This document shows positions 8,210-17,937 of a stretch of 64,000 nt of DNA, one piece after another. Both the position numbers and the translations under genes were made by a program. The stretch is taken from positions 1,674,001-1,738,000 of the forward strand of contig NZ_JBHZTH010000001.1 of assembly GCF_046545555.1 (NCBI RefSeq). The letters are read 5' to 3'. This DNA is from Winogradskyella sp046545555 (GTDB lineage: Bacteria; Bacteroidota; Bacteroidia; Flavobacteriales; Flavobacteriaceae). Under the pieces are notes generated by a model that was given only the letters and a program-made list of their open reading frames with translations, was not told the origin of the DNA and made no database searches. Every line of letters begins with the position of its first letter. The first letter of the stretch is position 1.

Positions 8210-8260
8210 GTGGACAAAAGGTGGACATTAAACAGAAACCTATTATAGACAATATTTTAG
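8210..8260 (+). promoter_or_regulatory. Candidate operator and promoter (copy C)
   Basis: GTGGAC-AAAAG-GTGGAC (8210-8226) is identical to the copy at 7465. TATTTTAG (8253-8260) lies exactly 27 bp after its end, one mismatch from TAnnTTTG. The sequence between the two elements differs from copy B, so the shared motif and spacing are not simply a recent duplication of the whole intergenic region. It precedes the T9SS protein gene whose ATG is at 8277. Confidence 0.55.
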
Positions 8261-8276
8261 TTATAAATTGATCAAT

Positions 8277-8825
8277 ATGAATGAATTATACAATATGAAT
8301 ATAGAAGTGAAAATTTTAAAAAGAGTTTTGTGTACATTATTTCTACTAAGTTTTTCAAATGCTTTTTATGCCCAAGAACATTCAGAGTATCGTATAATAA
8401 GATCTAATCTCGGAAGTGGTGGATCCTCACAAAATGTTTTAACTACAAATGGAACTTACAAGGTAAGCCAAAGTATTGGACAGTCCAGTGTTATTGGTAC
8501 GCATAGTAACAATGGCTACTTTCTAAGACAAGGTTATCAGCAACCTACTAGTAAGATTAAAATAACTAAGAATATTGATTATAGTCTTAGTGCTAAAGTT
8601 TACCCAAACCCTTTTATTAATGCGGTCACAATTACTTTTAGTGATGTTGTACTCAAAAATATATCTGTTATGATTTTTGACGTGAATAGTAAAATAATAC
8701 ATGATCAAGAGTTTTTGCCCTTACAAGAAGTTGAAATAAATGTACAGAATATTTCGAACGGGATTTACTTTTTAAGAGTGATCTCAGGAAGTAAACAATT
8801 TAATACAAAACTGATAAAGATTTAA
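8277..8825 (+). CDS. Small T9SS sorting-domain protein
   Basis: A protein of about 182 residues with a signal peptide (hydrophobic core 'RVLCTLFLLSFSNAFYAQ'). A short region with the motif 'GSGGSSQNVLTTNGTYKVSQSIGQSS' in shortened form follows; it is common in flavobacterial secreted proteins. The C-terminal type A sorting domain starts near 'VYPNPFINAVTI' and ends in TKLIKI. It is mostly a sorting domain plus a short body, so it may be a surface component or partner of its neighbours rather than an enzyme. The frame also permits a TTG at 8268; I prefer ATG 8277, and ATG 8295 is also possible. It lies 29 bp before the fibre-like protein gene. Confidence 0.75.
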   Translation: MNELYNMNIEVKILKRVLCTLFLLSFSNAFYAQEHSEYRIIRSNLGSGGSSQNVLTTNGTYKVSQSIGQSSVIGTHSNNGYFLRQGYQQPTSKIKITKNIDYSLSAKVYPNPFINAVTITFSDVVLKNISVMIFDVNSKIIHDQEFLPLQEVEINVQNISNGIYFLRVISGSKQFNTKLIKI

Positions 8826-8854
8826 AAAAACCAAAACAATAAAAACCTCCAATT

Positions 8855-11215
8855 ATGAAAAAAATTCTAACCCTAGCCTTCTTTATTTTTTCACTTACAT
8901 CAGTTTTTGCCCAGACTGATGGTATAACCTATCAAGCGGTAATTGTTGGTCCAGATAATCTAGAATTACCAGGTGTGGACTCGGAAGGTAATTATCTACC
9001 AAATACAACTATTGCTATAAGGTTTACAATCTACGATAGTGGCAACCAATTAGAATTTCAAGAAATACAAGTCACTGAGACAGATGAGTTTGGTCGTATC
9101 AATTTACTAATAGGTGATGGTGACCACGATTATTTTAAAGAGATGAACTGGGACGGTACACCTAAAGATTTAAAAGTAGAGATTGATTTTAATGCAGGTA
9201 GTGATTTTGAAGAAATGAGTAGGGAACGTCTCACTTTTCTTCCTTATGCATATCATAGAAATATTACAGCAACAGGTACTTTAAGTGTAGATGGAAATAC
9301 CACATTAAATGGTGAATTATTAGTTGAATTACCCACTAATTTAAATAGTACATTAGATGTAAATAATGGCAATCCTACCAATTTATCTGGAGATCTTACA
9401 GTTGGTGGTGAAACGAATTTAAATAGCCCTCTTAATATAAATAATGGAAGTCCAACAAGTCTTTCAGGAGACTTAACTGTAGATGGTAATGCAACTTTAA
9501 ATGGAAATTTAGATGTGTTAATCGGTCAAACAACATTAAATGATCTAACTGTAAATGGACTTGCAATTTTTGGTGATTTATCCGCTTCTAATCTTACAGT
9601 TGCAGAATCAACAATCCTTAATGGTAGAGTAAATATTGCAGCTAATGAACAAGTAGTAATAACATCTACATTAGAGAATCAAAATTTTCAATCAGGAATA
9701 ACCAATGATAAAAATATTAATTCTTATCCTTTATTAGTTGAAGGGCAAAATCAAGGCATTGCAATAAAAATTGCTGGCACTAATACAACTAATAAAAATA
9801 ATTTCATTTCATTTTGGGATGAAACAACACCAAGTACAAATTTGAGAGAGCCTGCTTATGACGGCGGGTTTTTATCAGACGGGATTATTGATTTATTAAG
9901 TAGTTTTGGTATTCCATTTCTTGATGTCCCAACGACTAGTGATTTTCCAGTAGGAAATACAACCTCTTATGAAACCGTAGCATTTTATCCTGGTGCACCA
10001 ATGATGTGGGGAAGAATAGAAGGGGAAACCAACGAGGCTGAATTTGTAAACAACGCTGATTATAATATGGATAAGTTGGCTTATACTTATGATACGGTGG
10101 ATGGTACTTTAGACTTGGTATGGCAATCTATAGATGTTGTTATGGAAGGAATAGCACTTGCAGGATCTTCATCTGATGTTAGACCATGTGTTGGTTTTGG
10201 TGCTTGCGTAACTTCACCTGGACCAGCAATGATTTTTGCAAATATTGCAAGTTTAGCATTAGCTGTTATTAAAGAACTGGCTGCAATTTCAAATGAAGCA
10301 TTTGCATTTAGAAATATTGATGTTTTTGAGTATCATAAAAGAAGATTTAAAGGTGTTTCTTATGCATCAGGTGCTGGTGATTATGCTGAGTATTTGTTAA
10401 GATCTGATAAAAACGAAACAATGACTTATGGCGATATTGTAGGTGTTGTTGGAGGTAAAATTTCTAAAAATACAGATGGAGGTCAAAGAAAAATGGTTAT
10501 CTCTTTTAAACCTGCAGTTTTGGGTGCACTGCCTCAACCGCATTTAGAGAAGTACTATGAGAAAGTAGCATTTATGGGTCAGGTTCCTGTTAAAGTTTAT
10601 GGAAAAGTCAATATTGGTGATTATATAATTCCAAGTGGTAAAAATGATGGTTTAGGTATTGCAATTTCTCCAAATAAAATTGACGCTAGTACTATTAAAG
10701 ATATAGTAGGTGTGGCGTGGGAGTCGGTTGAAGCGAGATTTGGTTTCAACTATGTTAACGTTGCCGTTGGACTGAACTCTAATGATACAAGTCATTTTAT
10801 TGAAAAACTTGAAAATCAAATAACTAATCAACAAGATGAAATAAATCAATTAAAAGAGGTGTTAGAGAAAACCTTAAATAGGATTGTTGCTTTGGAGGAA
10901 CATACATTAATTTCTAATGGGTTGGATTCGCATTTAGACGAAATAGCTTCAAAAGGTATTTCTGCTGACGGTCGTAATTATTCTATTGAAAATGATATTA
11001 TTTATTTTGAAATTACTGATGCAGATATAGAGAGTGGTATAGAACTCGCAGAGAAAATGATGCAAGATGAAGGTGTGGATACTTCTAAACATTTGATTTG
11101 GAAAAAATTAAAGGCGGATACCGTATTTAAAAAGAAGTTTGTCAATTCAATTAAAAAGAAGTTAGACAAACAAATACACTATCATAAAGAAGTTGTTAAG
11201 GCGGCAGGAAATTAA
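8855..11215 (+). CDS. Large fibre-like exported protein with C-terminal coiled coil
   Basis: A 786-residue protein with a signal peptide ending SVFAQ. The N-terminal ~120 residues form a domain seen at the start of many Bacteroidota tail-fibre-like proteins (ITYQAVIVGPDN, 'IRFTIYDSG', 'FGRINLLIGDGD'). Next come short repeated 'dGnttLnG.L.v' units (~140-250), as in beta-helical fibre stalks. A central domain contains an apolar stretch ('MIFANIASLALAVI', ~465) and two cysteines. A region with 'GAGDYAEYLLRSD' then resembles the C-terminal part of phage-type fibre proteins, and a Gln/Glu/Leu coiled coil lies near residue 650. There is no T9SS sorting domain, unlike both flanking genes. Probably a trimeric surface fibre; this is inference. 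Confidence 0.65.
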   Translation: MKKILTLAFFIFSLTSVFAQTDGITYQAVIVGPDNLELPGVDSEGNYLPNTTIAIRFTIYDSGNQLEFQEIQVTETDEFGRINLLIGDGDHDYFKEMNWDGTPKDLKVEIDFNAGSDFEEMSRERLTFLPYAYHRNITATGTLSVDGNTTLNGELLVELPTNLNSTLDVNNGNPTNLSGDLTVGGETNLNSPLNINNGSPTSLSGDLTVDGNATLNGNLDVLIGQTTLNDLTVNGLAIFGDLSASNLTVAESTILNGRVNIAANEQVVITSTLENQNFQSGITNDKNINSYPLLVEGQNQGIAIKIAGTNTTNKNNFISFWDETTPSTNLREPAYDGGFLSDGIIDLLSSFGIPFLDVPTTSDFPVGNTTSYETVAFYPGAPMMWGRIEGETNEAEFVNNADYNMDKLAYTYDTVDGTLDLVWQSIDVVMEGIALAGSSSDVRPCVGFGACVTSPGPAMIFANIASLALAVIKELAAISNEAFAFRNIDVFEYHKRRFKGVSYASGAGDYAEYLLRSDKNETMTYGDIVGVVGGKISKNTDGGQRKMVISFKPAVLGALPQPHLEKYYEKVAFMGQVPVKVYGKVNIGDYIIPSGKNDGLGIAISPNKIDASTIKDIVGVAWESVEARFGFNYVNVAVGLNSNDTSHFIEKLENQITNQQDEINQLKEVLEKTLNRIVALEEHTLISNGLDSHLDEIASKGISADGRNYSIENDIIYFEITDADIESGIELAEKMMQDEGVDTSKHLIWKKLKADTVFKKKFVNSIKKKLDKQIHYHKEVVKAAGN

Positions 11216-11248
11216 TAATTAATAAAAGGTCTAAAACATATTAATTTT

Positions 11249-14200
11249 ATGAAATGTAATTTTCTAATATTAATTTTTGCTATATCCATTCTATCAACCT
11301 TAGCTCATGGACAAACTACAGTAGTCCCAGATGATAATTTTGAAGATTATTTAGAAACACATTCAGCAAACGGATCTTTAGTTAACCTCGGAGATCCCAA
11401 TAGTATGGGTGATGGTATTGCAAATAATAACTTGGTTCTTACAGATAGAGTCAATAGTGTTGCTACTCTAAGTATAATAGATTTAGAGATCGTAAATATT
11501 GAAGGTATAGAGGATTTTACAAGTCTAGAAATACTGGTGTGCAATAATAATAGAATTGAGACCGTTGATGTGTCTTTAAATTTTAACTTAGAATTATTAA
11601 ATGTTTCAAATAACAGAATTACAGGCGAATTAAATGTAATCAATAATGTGAACTTGGAGAGTTTGTTCTGCTCTTCAAACCAAATTACTACATTAAATTT
11701 ATCAGCAAATACAGTTTTAAAAAACCTTGATGCTTCAAATAATGCCTTGATAAGTTTAGATTTAAGCAGTATTAATTCAGTAGTTTGCCCTAACCCTCAA
11801 TCTGACCCAGTAACAGTATGTCAAGGTTCGGCAACAGTCAATGTTTCTCGTAATCAATTGAGTTCATTAATTATGGCAAATGGTTACAATGATTTAGTGT
11901 TTTTATTTAACGCTTCTGAAAACCCTGATTTATTCTGCATACAAATCGATACTGGTTTTACGCCAACAGGATGGATAAAAGATGATTGGGCTTATTATAG
12001 TGATAATACCTGTGTAGATATTTATACCTATGTACCAGATGATAATTTTGAACAAGCTTTAATTGATTTGGGTCATGATGATACATTAGATAATTTGGTG
12101 TTAACTGAAAACATAGATACACTTACAGATTTGAATGTATCTAATACATCCATTTCTAATTTAACCGGAATTGAAGATTTTATAGCCTTAGAAACTTTAA
12201 ACTGTAGCATAAATACTATTGAAAGTTTAGATCTTTCTAATAACACATTGTTGGAGCAATTAGATGTTTCAAATAATAGTTTATCGATTTTAGATTTAGA
12301 TATTAATACAGCCTTAACAATTTTAAATTGTTCAAATAATTTAATAAATACGATAGATTTAAGTAATAATAATGCTTTAACACTATTAAATAGTTCAAAC
12401 AATGAATTAACTAATTTGGATATTAGTAATAGTGTTTTATTAAGTGATTTAGACTGCTCATTTAATCAGATAGAAACTTTAAACACAACTTCAAATACAG
12501 CATTAGTTAATTTATTATGTAATAATAATAACTTATTCTCACTAAATATCAACAACGGAAGTAATACTTTAATTACCAGTTTTAATGCTACAAACAATAT
12601 AAATTTATTCTGTATTAAAGTAGATGATATAGTATTTTCAGACGCTGCTGTGGGTTGGCAAAAAGATGCAACAGCATCCTATAATATAGATTGTGGTACA
12701 TATATACCAGATGATAATTTTGAACAAGCTTTAATAGACCAAGGGATTGATTCGGATAACACACTAAACAACTTTGTAGCAACAGCTGATATTAATACAC
12801 TAGCAACTCCATTAGATATTTCAGGACTAGCTATAGGTGATTTAACAGGGATTCAAGATTTTTTAGCCTTACAAGATTTAAATTGTTCAAATAACAATTT
12901 ATCAGCTTTAGATTTAAACGCCAATACAGCACTAGTTAGTTTGGATTGTTCTAGTAATCAAATCGAAAGTCTAGACATGACATTTAATACTGCTTTAGTT
13001 ACATTATTATGTAATGACAATGCCTTATTAAACCTAAATATTGAAAATGGAAATAATGCTGCATTGATAAATTTTAATGCTGTTAATAACCCAAATTTAT
13101 TCTGCATTAATATAGATGATGCTACTATTGGAAATATTCCTGGTACATGGCAAAAAGATGATTTGGCAGCTTACAATGGTGATTGTTACAATAATCGTTT
13201 TACGGCAATACCCGATGCTTTTTTTGAACAAACACTAATTGATTTAGGATATGACAATGTTATAGATGCTCAGGTACTAACTTCAAATATTGAGCACATC
13301 ACAGATTTAGATGTCAGTGATAAGAGTATTTCTGACTTAACAGGAATTAGAGATTTTCAATCACTTATGGAATTGAATTGTAGTGGTAATTTTTTGGATG
13401 CTTTAGATGTTAGCAATATGATTTATCTAGAGCGTTTAAACTGTAGTTCTAACTATCTTCTTACAAACGATATTAATAATCCCAATGGCTTATTTAATAC
13501 TGCAGGAACAATAAATTTAAAAGAGTTGTATTGTGCTGGTAATAATTTAAATGATCTAGATACATCTCAAAATACTAATTTAGAACTATTGGATTGTGCC
13601 AGTAATAATTTAACTATTCTTAATATAAATAATAACACACTTCTACAAACATTAAATTGTTCCAATAATGACTTGTCAAATTTAGATATAAGTAGTAATA
13701 CAGTTTTAGAAGATATAAATTGTGATAGTAACGAACTTAACGATTTAACAACAATTGGAGTAAATAACACAACCTTAACAAGTTTAAGTTGCGCAAATAA
13801 TAATTTATCTAACTTACTAGTTAATAACTATGAAGGATTGGTAACATTAAATTGTGGATCTAATGAGTTAACCCAACTTAATGTAACTAGCAACATAGCC
13901 TTAACTTTCCTCTCTATTTCTATTAATCAAATTTCAAATATTAATTTATTAAATAATTTGGATTTAGTAGAGGCCTTAGTATCTCAAAATAGTTTGTCGC
14001 AACTAGATGTATCTGCCAACACACTTTTAGAAAACTTAAATTGTGATTTTAATGACATCAATCAATTAGATTTAAATACTAATGCATTACTCAAGTTTTT
14101 ATCTTGTGGAAGTAATGAATTAACAGAGTTAGATTTAAGTGATAATGTTGATTTAGTTGAAATTAATTGTAATTCAAATGAATTATTAACCTTAACACTG

Positions 14201-16735
14201 TCAAATAACTTAGAGACTTTAAAAACTTTAAATGTAAGTAACAATCAACTTGTCGGTGATTTAGATTTAAGCACTATGGCTATTGCTTCATGCGAGTTTC
14301 AATCTAATCAGACCGAATTCTGTCCAGAATCTATTTCAATAAATATATCGAATAATACATTAAGTTTTGTCAATATTCAAAATGGTATAAATACAGAAAT
14401 TCTGAATTTCAATTCTACAGGTAACAGTGATTTAAGCTGTATACAAGTTGACGATATAAATAGCATTGGTGTAGGTTGGGTTAAAGACGATACAACAGAG
14501 TATAACATAGATTGTAATTTTGGAGAAACCTATGTGCCAGATGATAATTTTGAACAAGCATTAATCGATTTGGGCTACGATTCGCTGCCATTAGATGATT
14601 TTGTACCTACTGCAAATATAGATACTGTTTTATTTTTAGATATCAATGGAAATGCGATTGCAGACCTTACCGGAATCGAAGATTTCAATGCATTAGAAGA
14701 ATTAAATTGTTCTAATAATGTGATCAACGATATTGACTTAAGTGCAAATGTTAATTTATTAAATGTAGATTGTTCTAATAATCTAATTACCATATTGGAC
14801 GTATCAAATAATTCTTTGATAACAACCCTTAATTGTTCAAATAATGCCATCGCTAGTATTGACTTAGAATCAAATTCAGACTTAACAGAGTTGAATATTT
14901 CAAATAATATATTGACAGCTTTTTTTCCTAGTACGATTTTATCCTTACAAGAATTAAATATTGATAACAACACAATCGTAGAGCTCGATTTTCAACAAAA
15001 TCAATTTCTAACTAATATAAGTTGTGAATCAAATTTATTACAGGTTTTAAATATAAGAAATGGCCAAAACCTAATTTTAGAGAACCTCAATGCTGTTAAT
15101 AATCCAGATTTAATTTGTATTGAAACTGACGATGGTGCAGTACCTATGGGTGCCATGTGGAGTGTCGATTCAATAGCACAATTTGCTATAAATTGCTTTT
15201 TTGGAGAGACCTATGTACCAGATAATAATTTTGAACAAGCTTTAATTGATTTAGGTTATGACGCAGGTCCACTTGATGATTATGTAATAACAGCCAATAT
15301 TGAAGATGTGAATTTTTTAGATATTTCAAGCTTAGAAATTTCAGACCTAACAGGTTTGGCAGATTTTATAAACTTAACATCATTAAATATTAATGAAAAT
15401 TCTGTTACTGAAGTTGATTTAAGTAATAATATACTACTAGTAAATTTAAATGCTTCAAATAATTTGCTTACAGAGTTAGATATTTCATTATTACCAAATT
15501 TGATGGATTTAAATTTATCTAACAACAGCATAGAACAGTTAAATTTAGATAATAATATTAACATTGTTGACTTAGATGTTTCTGATAATTTACTCAGCCA
15601 ATTAAGTACTAATGGGCTTGTAAACTTAGAAGATTTAAACTGTGCATTAAATCAAATTTCTAGTTTAGATTTTTCTTTAAACCCCATTTTGGAGGTGTTA
15701 TTTTGTCAATCTAATAACTTGGTTGGTGATCAGCTTAATTTACAAAATGGTAATAATGCTAATCTGCAGATATTTAATGCGACAGACAATCCTGCATTAG
15801 GTTGTATTTTAGTTGATGATCCTGTTATAATAATTGATAATGTTGACGGTACCTTTGATGATTGGATTAAAGACGATTCTGCAACCTACCAAGTTATATG
15901 TGAAGATGCAGATAATGATGGTGTGCCAAATGAAGATGATCTTTGCCCAAATACAGAATTTGGAGCTCCAGTTGATTTATTTGGTTGTCCGATTATTGAT
16001 TTACCAAATAATAACTTCTCCATTTTAATTACAGGTGAGACATGTTTAAACAGCAATAATGGAAAAATTACAATTGAAGCCCTAGAACTTTATAATTATA
16101 CGGTCACACTAATTGGTACACAAATAATGGAAGGTACAGGAGAAGTGTTTAACCAACAGTACAATTTTACAAATGATATAGATATATTAAATCTGTTAGC
16201 AGATACTTATGAAATGTGTATTACTGTTGCAGAATGGCCAAGTTATCAAAGTTGCTACACTATTGTTATAACTCAACCAGAACCACTAGAGGTTTTTGCA
16301 AGTAGAACAGCATTTGGAAGTAAGATTGCGTTAGATATGAATGGAAGTTCTAGTTATAAAATTCATTTTAATAGCTCAATTTTTACGACCCACAATTCGT
16401 CTATTGTTTTAGACTTACAACCAGGAATAAACAATTTAAAAGTAAGTACAGACTTAGATTGTCAAGGTATTTTTGAAGAAAAAATATTTAGTGGAATTGG
16501 ATTTCAAGTCTTTCCAAATCCGTTTAATCATCGTATTAATATTTTTGATGGTAAGGAAGGGGGGGTCATTAAGATTCATGTTTATTCATCCGTTGGTCAG
16601 TTAGTATTAAGTAACGAAATAGAAAATAGAGGTCGAATTATGACATTGGATACCAGTGAATTATCCTCAGGAATATTTTTTATGACATTAGAGACGTCAT
16701 TAGAAAAATTGACTTATAAGATATTAAAGAACTAA
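11249..16735 (+). CDS. Giant modular leucine-rich repeat protein with T9SS sorting domain
   Basis: A 1828-residue secreted protein. The signal peptide ends AHGQ. Six modules follow, each beginning with a version of VPDDNFEQALIDLGYD; their DNA starts near 11325, 12031, 12703, 13208, 14535 and 15219. Each module carries leucine-rich repeats built on 'LdvsnNtaLt.LnCsnN' and ends in a 'CI.vD...W.KDD.A.Y.xdC' unit. Module 4 is about twice the length of the others. After the modules are a thrombospondin type 3-like calcium motif (DADNDGVPNEDDLCP, ~1550), a Cys-containing domain, and a type A sorting domain beginning 'FQVFPNPFN'. Internalin-like LRR proteins of this kind usually bind proteins or glycans. 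A run of seven G (16559-16565) lies inside the sorting-domain code. Confidence 0.88.
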   Translation: MKCNFLILIFAISILSTLAHGQTTVVPDDNFEDYLETHSANGSLVNLGDPNSMGDGIANNNLVLTDRVNSVATLSIIDLEIVNIEGIEDFTSLEILVCNNNRIETVDVSLNFNLELLNVSNNRITGELNVINNVNLESLFCSSNQITTLNLSANTVLKNLDASNNALISLDLSSINSVVCPNPQSDPVTVCQGSATVNVSRNQLSSLIMANGYNDLVFLFNASENPDLFCIQIDTGFTPTGWIKDDWAYYSDNTCVDIYTYVPDDNFEQALIDLGHDDTLDNLVLTENIDTLTDLNVSNTSISNLTGIEDFIALETLNCSINTIESLDLSNNTLLEQLDVSNNSLSILDLDINTALTILNCSNNLINTIDLSNNNALTLLNSSNNELTNLDISNSVLLSDLDCSFNQIETLNTTSNTALVNLLCNNNNLFSLNINNGSNTLITSFNATNNINLFCIKVDDIVFSDAAVGWQKDATASYNIDCGTYIPDDNFEQALIDQGIDSDNTLNNFVATADINTLATPLDISGLAIGDLTGIQDFLALQDLNCSNNNLSALDLNANTALVSLDCSSNQIESLDMTFNTALVTLLCNDNALLNLNIENGNNAALINFNAVNNPNLFCINIDDATIGNIPGTWQKDDLAAYNGDCYNNRFTAIPDAFFEQTLIDLGYDNVIDAQVLTSNIEHITDLDVSDKSISDLTGIRDFQSLMELNCSGNFLDALDVSNMIYLERLNCSSNYLLTNDINNPNGLFNTAGTINLKELYCAGNNLNDLDTSQNTNLELLDCASNNLTILNINNNTLLQTLNCSNNDLSNLDISSNTVLEDINCDSNELNDLTTIGVNNTTLTSLSCANNNLSNLLVNNYEGLVTLNCGSNELTQLNVTSNIALTFLSISINQISNINLLNNLDLVEALVSQNSLSQLDVSANTLLENLNCDFNDINQLDLNTNALLKFLSCGSNELTELDLSDNVDLVEINCNSNELLTLTLSNNLETLKTLNVSNNQLVGDLDLSTMAIASCEFQSNQTEFCPESISINISNNTLSFVNIQNGINTEILNFNSTGNSDLSCIQVDDINSIGVGWVKDDTTEYNIDCNFGETYVPDDNFEQALIDLGYDSLPLDDFVPTANIDTVLFLDINGNAIADLTGIEDFNALEELNCSNNVINDIDLSANVNLLNVDCSNNLITILDVSNNSLITTLNCSNNAIASIDLESNSDLTELNISNNILTAFFPSTILSLQELNIDNNTIVELDFQQNQFLTNISCESNLLQVLNIRNGQNLILENLNAVNNPDLICIETDDGAVPMGAMWSVDSIAQFAINCFFGETYVPDNNFEQALIDLGYDAGPLDDYVITANIEDVNFLDISSLEISDLTGLADFINLTSLNINENSVTEVDLSNNILLVNLNASNNLLTELDISLLPNLMDLNLSNNSIEQLNLDNNINIVDLDVSDNLLSQLSTNGLVNLEDLNCALNQISSLDFSLNPILEVLFCQSNNLVGDQLNLQNGNNANLQIFNATDNPALGCILVDDPVIIIDNVDGTFDDWIKDDSATYQVICEDADNDGVPNEDDLCPNTEFGAPVDLFGCPIIDLPNNNFSILITGETCLNSNNGKITIEALELYNYTVTLIGTQIMEGTGEVFNQQYNFTNDIDILNLLADTYEMCITVAEWPSYQSCYTIVITQPEPLEVFASRTAFGSKIALDMNGSSSYKIHFNSSIFTTHNSSIVLDLQPGINNLKVSTDLDCQGIFEEKIFSGIGFQVFPNPFNHRINIFDGKEGGVIKIHVYSSVGQLVLSNEIENRGRIMTLDTSELSSGIFFMTLETSLEKLTYKILKN

Positions 16736-16739
16736 AATT

Positions 16740-17435
16740 ATGAAAAAGGTAATTAATATATTTTATTTGGTACTACTCCTTCTTGGATGTAAGGATACTA
16801 CGGATGATGGACCAATTGTAAATCCAAACTTGGATCCTCAGACTCCAGTCTTTTTGGTTTTTCCGTATGAAGATGAGTTATGTAATGAAGGAACAAATCC
16901 TACACCAACGGAGAGTACAGTCTTTTTTGAGTGGGAACCTAATAATAATGCGGATAATTATATACTAAGCATTGAAAATTTAGCGTCGGGTGATGTTAAT
17001 GTCTATGAAACAGAAGATTTTATTTTTCCTGTAACTATAGAGCGTGCGGTTGCTTTTAGATGGTTTGTAGACTATAATATTCAAAATGAAGTAAAAACAA
17101 GCGCAGTATGGAATTTTTATAATGCTGGTCCTGGAATACAAACATATCCTCCCTTTCCTGCGAATATAATCGCGCCTAGTATGTCCCAGTCTATTGCTTC
17201 AACCAATTCGGTAACATTGCAATGGAGCGGAAGTGATGTTGACAATGATATTGTGGCTTATGATGTGTATTTTGGCACTGCTAATCCACCTATTGTGAAT
17301 GCTAATAATATTTCTTCAAGTCAATTAAATGTATCTGTAGCACCAGGAAATATTTATTATTGGAACGTAGTTACTAAGGATGCGGAAGGAAACTCTTCCG
17401 AATCAGGTGTGCAGCAATTCTATGTATTAGAATAA
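16740..17435 (+). CDS. Lipoprotein with fibronectin type III-like domains
   Basis: A 231-residue protein with a short signal peptide and lipobox (LLLLGC, Cys17). Two beta-sandwich, Fn3-like segments follow: one centred on 'VFFEWEPNNNADNYILSIE' (~60-125) and one on 'VTLQWSGSDVDNDIVAYDVY' (~155-230). The ATG is only 4 bp after the stop of the giant LRR gene, so the two are translationally close and in one operon. It is probably a surface or periplasmic anchor or partner of the LRR protein. The exact role is unknown. Confidence 0.75.
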   Translation: MKKVINIFYLVLLLLGCKDTTDDGPIVNPNLDPQTPVFLVFPYEDELCNEGTNPTPTESTVFFEWEPNNNADNYILSIENLASGDVNVYETEDFIFPVTIERAVAFRWFVDYNIQNEVKTSAVWNFYNAGPGIQTYPPFPANIIAPSMSQSIASTNSVTLQWSGSDVDNDIVAYDVYFGTANPPIVNANNISSSQLNVSVAPGNIYYWNVVTKDAEGNSSESGVQQFYVLE

Positions 17436-17461
17436 TCTAATAAAAGTTTGCGCTTTACAAC

Positions 17462-17836
17462 TCATACATGCTGATCTACTAAAATAGCGTTACCATCTGG
17501 ATCTAGAACCACAAAACTTGCTGGTCCAGATTCAGAAGTTTCGTCTATCTCACTGGCAAAAGTGATATCCTTAGATTTTAAATGTTTTTGTATAGCTCTA
17601 ACATCATCAAAATTTTCAAATGTATTTGCGTCTTGGTCCCAACCAGGATTAAAGGTTAGGATATTGTTTTCAAACATGCCTTGAAATAACCCAACTAAAG
17701 AAGACTCATTTTTCATTATGAGATAGTTCTTTTCAAGATCTCCAGCAAAAACTGAAAAACCTAAAGATTCATAGAATACTTTTGACGCCTTAATGTCCTT
17801 TACAGCAAGGCTTATTGAGAATGCTCCTAGTTTCAT
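17462..17836 (-). CDS. VOC (glyoxalase/bleomycin-resistance fold) family protein
   Basis: A 124-residue cytoplasmic protein with the classic VOC layout: 'ISLAVKDIKASKVFYESLGF' at the start and 'ASFVVLDPDGNAILVDQHV' at the end, where the family's C-terminal metal-ligand strand lies. Members are metal-dependent lyases, dioxygenases or drug-binding proteins, and the sequence alone does not decide among them. It stands alone, convergent with the lipoprotein gene and 101 bp downstream of the M16 peptidase gene. Confidence 0.8.
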   Translation of the reverse strand: MKLGAFSISLAVKDIKASKVFYESLGFSVFAGDLEKNYLIMKNESSLVGLFQGMFENNILTFNPGWDQDANTFENFDDVRAIQKHLKSKDITFASEIDETSESGPASFVVLDPDGNAILVDQHV

Positions 17837-17937
17837 AATGTATTGATTTAGTTAGTAGTTAAATATAGTGAAATCATATTTTGTAATTAATTGCCTCTAA
17901 ATTCAATACAACGTACACAGCCGTATATATGTCCTAA

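Noticed and set aside
11325..15260. Regularly spaced DNA repeats that could suggest an array
   Set aside because: They are coding repeats of LRR modules in one open frame, with intervals of hundreds of bases, not a CRISPR array.
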